Assembly: GCF_035594125.1 (NCBI RefSeq)
Contig: NC_087197.1
Coordinates: 8,292,110 to 8,356,109 of the forward strand
Source of the DNA: Scylla paramamosain
Taxonomy: Eukaryota > Arthropoda > Malacostraca > Decapoda > Portunidae
DNA length: 64,000 nucleotides
Direction of reading: 5' to 3'
Shown: positions 61,101 through 64,000 of the stretch, in pieces
How the letters are laid out: the number at the start of each line of letters is the position of its first letter
Position numbering within the stretch: the first letter of the stretch is position 1
Notes under the pieces: model-generated
Told to the model about the DNA's origin: nothing
Databases searched by the model: none
What the model saw: only the letters and a program-made list of their open reading frames with translations
Translations under genes and position numbers: made by a program

Positions 61101-62957
61101 CAATATAGAGAGCTTTCCATCTATTTTCGCGTTTTTTGTAGGTAACAATTTCAAAAACACTCAAAATATACCTTTTTGGTAATGTTATTCTATTCCTTCA
61201 TATTGGTTGATTTGCATCCGTTTTAGCATTTTTCTACGTAAAACAACGAAAAAACACGTTTTTAGTAATATTGTTTTGGATTCCCATATAGATTGACTTC
61301 CATGTTATTTATCATGTTGGTTCCTAAGATGCTGTAAAACACTCATAAGACCGTTTTCTGGCAAAGACGTTTAATTTCCCCATGCACTTTAGGGGTTTGG
61401 TACATAATAGTCCGAAAAAAAAAAAAACTAAACTTAACTTTTTTGATAATGTTCTTATTTCACATAATTTCCTGGATTTTTCCCGAATTTTGGCATCTCG
61501 GTACTTGTGAAGAGGAATAAGAAAGAAAAAAAAAATCTTATTTTTTTATTTATTTATTGTTTCTCAATAAAGAGTGTTATTTGTGGCTTTTAGCTTTTTG
61601 GTAATTAATGAACTTCAAAACACTCATAATACACGTTTCTCGTAATCTCCTTTCGTTTCCTAAAAATAGAGTTCTTTGCATGTATTTTAGCGCTTTCATT
61701 GGTAACATGATCAAAAACACTCAAAATATATGTTTTTGGTAATATTATTCTGTTTCACCATAAAGAGTGTTTTGCATGCATTTTAGTGTTTTGGTATATA
61801 AGGAGCTCAAAAACACTTAAAGGCAAGTTCTTGGTAAAAATTCAAGCTCAAAATATCACGCTCAAAAACACTCAAAAGACACTTTTCTGGTAAAGTCATG
61901 TTTTTTCCCACAAATCTATTTTTTGCATGCAATTTGGGGTTTTGGTAACTAAGAATGTGGAAAGCACTCAAAATACACGCATTTATTAAGGTTGTTCTGT
62001 TTCTAAATTAGGAATGTTATACATAAGTTTCAGCATTTTTGTATCTAGGAAACCTCTCCATATACACGAGATTTTGCGTTTTTTTGCCTTGTGGTTCTTT
62101 TGAACTATAAAACACTCATTATACACTTTTCTTGCAATGTCCTTTTGTTTTTCAATATAGAGTGCTTTCCATCAATTTTCACGTTTTTTGTAGGTAATAA
62201 GCTCAAAAACACTCAAAATATACCTTTTTAGTAACGTTTTTCTATTTCTTTATATTGGTTGCTTTGCATCCGTTTTAGCGTTTTTCTACGTAAAACACTG
62301 AGAAGACACGTTTTCAGTAACTTTGTTTTGGATCCCCATATAGAGGTGAGTTCCTTATTATTTATCGTTTTGGTGCTTAACATGCTAAAAAAAACACTCA
62401 AAACACAGATTTCTGGTAAGGTCCTTAAATTTCTTCATATAGGAGGATTTACATGCACTTTAGGGTTCGAAAAAAAAAGCTGAAATTAACTTTTTTTATA
62501 ATATTCTTTTATTATATGATTGCCCTGAATTTTCCCAGAATTTTGGCATCTCGGTACTATGAAGATGAATAACAAAAAAAAAAAATCCAATTTTTTATAT
62601 ATTTTTTTTTATTTATTTATTTTTTCTAAATAAAGAGTATTATTTGTGGGTTTTAGCTTTTTGGTACTTAAAGAACTTAAAAAAAAACATTCATAATACA
62701 CGTTTCTCGTAATGTCCTTTTGTTTCCCAAGCATAATGTTCTTTCCATGTATTTAAGCGTTTTTATAGATAACATGATCAAAAAACGCTCAAAATATATG
62801 TTTTTGGTAATGTTATTCTGTTTCTCCATAAAGTTTGTTTTCCATGCGTTTTAGCGCTTTGTTATATAAGGAGCTCAAAAACACTTAAAGGCAAGTTCAT
62901 CGTAAAAGTTGGTTTTATTCCCATGTAATGTGATTGTTCTGCCTTTTAGTGCTTTAG
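58120..62957 (+). repeat. Diverged relative of the 5.86 kb superunit
   Basis: About 4.8 kb with the same order of subtypes and joins as superunit positions about 3,866 to the end and then 1 to about 3,000: GTAGGTAACAAGCTCAAAAG start, an m2 with TCACATATTAACTGAC, the inverted module (58,911-59,365), an m1/m2 with GTAAATCTTTTAAAAGACACG (about 59,895), the m2/m11 shortcut (about 59,985), TTGGGTTTTATCGTG (60,200), then CATGTTATTTATCATG (61,300). It lacks the divergent 540 bp block. It ends at a join near 62,957, where m8 (TTTTAGTGCTTTA) runs into m2 (GACACGTTTTCAG). It also parallels 35,795-37,680 and 40,094-43,070. Clearly older than the superunit copies. Confidence 0.82.
58911..59365 (-). repeat. 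Inverted five-monomer module, right-flank copy
   Basis: Same joins as the other module copies (CTTAAAAGACATGCAAAGCC on the left, AAATGCGTGTCAAAAACAC on the right), diverged in sequence. As at 36,596-37,054, the m10b part is shortened (GTATATGCTGAAA) relative to the superunit modules, so these two are closer relatives. Confidence 0.87.
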
Positions 62958-64000
62958 ACACGTTTTCAGTAATTTTGTTTTGGATTCACATATTGACTGA
63001 CTTCCATATTATTTATTGGTTTGGTGCCTAACATACTGAAAAACACTGAAAAGACAGGTTTCTGGTAAAGTCGTTTAATTTCCTCATATAGGTGGCTTTG
63101 CATGCACTTTAAGGTTTGGTAAATAACAATCCGAAAAAAAAGCTATAATTAACTTTTTTGATAATGTTCTTTTTTTCCACATAAATTCCCTGAATTTTGG
63201 CAGAATTTTTTTATTTTTTTTTAATATTTTTTCTCTTTAAAGAGTGTTATTTGTGGGTTTTAACGTGTTGGTACTTAAGGAACTTCAAAACAGTCATAAT
63301 ACACGTTTTTCGTAATGTCCTTTCGTTTCCCAAAGATAGGGTTCTTTGCATGTATTTAAGCGTTTTTATAGGTAACATGATTAAAAACACTTAAAACACA
63401 TGTTTTTTCTAATGTTTTTTCTGCTTCTCCATAAAGGAGTGTTTTGCATGCGCTTTAGCGTTTTGGTATGTAAGGAGCTCAAAAACACATAATGGCAAGT
63501 TCTTGGTCAAAGTTGGTTTTATTCCCATGTAATGTGATTGCCCTGCTTTCTAGTGCTTTATTGCCAAACACGCTCAAAAACACTCAAAACACTCTGGTAA
63601 TGTCATTTTTTTCTCACATCAAGCTAGTTTCGCATGCTTTTTGGGATTTTGCTAACTAACAATGTGAAAAACACGGAAAATACACGCTTTTGGTAAGATT
63701 GTTCTGTTTCTCAATTAAGATTGTTATTCTTGAGTTTCAGCATTTTGGTATCTAAGAAACTTCTTTATATACACAAGTTTTTGCGCTTTTTGGCTTGTGG
63801 TTCTTGTGAACCACAAGTTTTTTTGCTCGAAAATAATAAGACACTCATTATACACGTTTCTCGTAATGTCCTTTTCTTTAGCAATAGGGAGTGCTTTGCA
63901 TCCATTTTCACCTTTTTTGTAGGTAACCAGCTCAAAAATACTGAAAATATAGTTTTTTTGTAATGTTATTCTATTTTTTTTTCATATTGGTTGGTTTGCA
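62958..64000 (+). repeat. Plus-oriented HOR, right edge of window
   Basis: About 1.04 kb running m2, m3, m4, a shortened m4/m5 (AGAATTTTTTTATTTTTTTT near 63,200), m6-m11 and into m1, cut by the window end. It most resembles 54,130-55,170 (shared TCACATATTGACTGAC, GTTTTAACG, and the hairpin). Confidence 0.88.
63794..63817. repeat. 10-bp-stem hairpin in m10b/m11, right edge
   Basis: CTTGTGGTTC, loop TTGT, then GAACCACAAG: a perfect inverted repeat, followed by TTTTTTTGCTCGAAAATAA. Fifth copy of this element. Confidence 0.9.

Noticed and set aside
1..64000. CRISPR array
   Set aside because: Repeats are diverged 86-108 bp monomers without unique spacers, and no cas-like genes are present.

Overview
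The whole 64 kb window is satellite DNA. I found no protein-coding gene, tRNA, rRNA or recognisable transposon. It is AT-rich (about 30% G+C by eye) and is built from diverged copies of one family of roughly 86-108 bp monomers. Most monomers open with a CAAAAACACTCAAAA-like A-tract block, followed by GGTAATGTT, a CCATATAGAG/CCATAAAG block, GCATGC or GCATCC, and TTTTAGCGTTTTGGTA. This organisation is typical of a eukaryotic centromeric, pericentromeric or other heterochromatic array. I do not recognise the family or the species. A plant is possible, because each higher-order unit carries a telobox-like TTTAGGGTTT, but that is weak evidence.

Three levels of order are visible. (1) The monomers form a higher-order repeat (HOR) of about 1.1 kb. 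I call its members m1-m11; there are eleven monomers plus one truncated about 52 bp piece (m10b). The clearest complete example is 56,221-57,335. (2) In the left third (1-22,403) several HORs, two opposite-strand blocks and a few rearrangement junctions are packaged into a 5.85-5.87 kb superunit. It is present as three complete near-identical head-to-tail copies and a truncated fourth. (3) The rest (22,404-64,000) is an older, more diverged array whose orientation flips repeatedly. It holds a large imperfect palindrome: about 25.4-37.26 kb pairs in inverse orientation with about 45.39-57.8 kb, around an 8.1 kb spacer. Beyond it, 58,120-62,957 is a diverged relative of the superunit.

Orientation of the HOR (plus meaning m1 to m11 reads left to right): mostly plus over 1-22,287, with minus blocks near 3,262-3,625 and 4,703-5,183 of each superunit; minus 22,288-34,487; plus 34,488-36,595; minus 36,596-37,054; plus 37,055-45,385; minus 45,386-45,576; plus 45,577-46,033; minus 46,034-48,159; plus 48,160-58,910; minus 58,911-59,365; plus 59,366-64,000. 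Exact inversion breakpoints are shared among sites, so a few ancestral inversions were copied by later amplification.

Inferred history: HOR formation, then small inversions, then a large inverted duplication, then recent tandem amplification of the 5.86 kb superunit with continuing conversion or unequal exchange. Open reading frames of up to 124 codons exist on both strands, but they are by-products of the repeat and are not annotated as genes. All similarity statements are by eye; no alignment was run.
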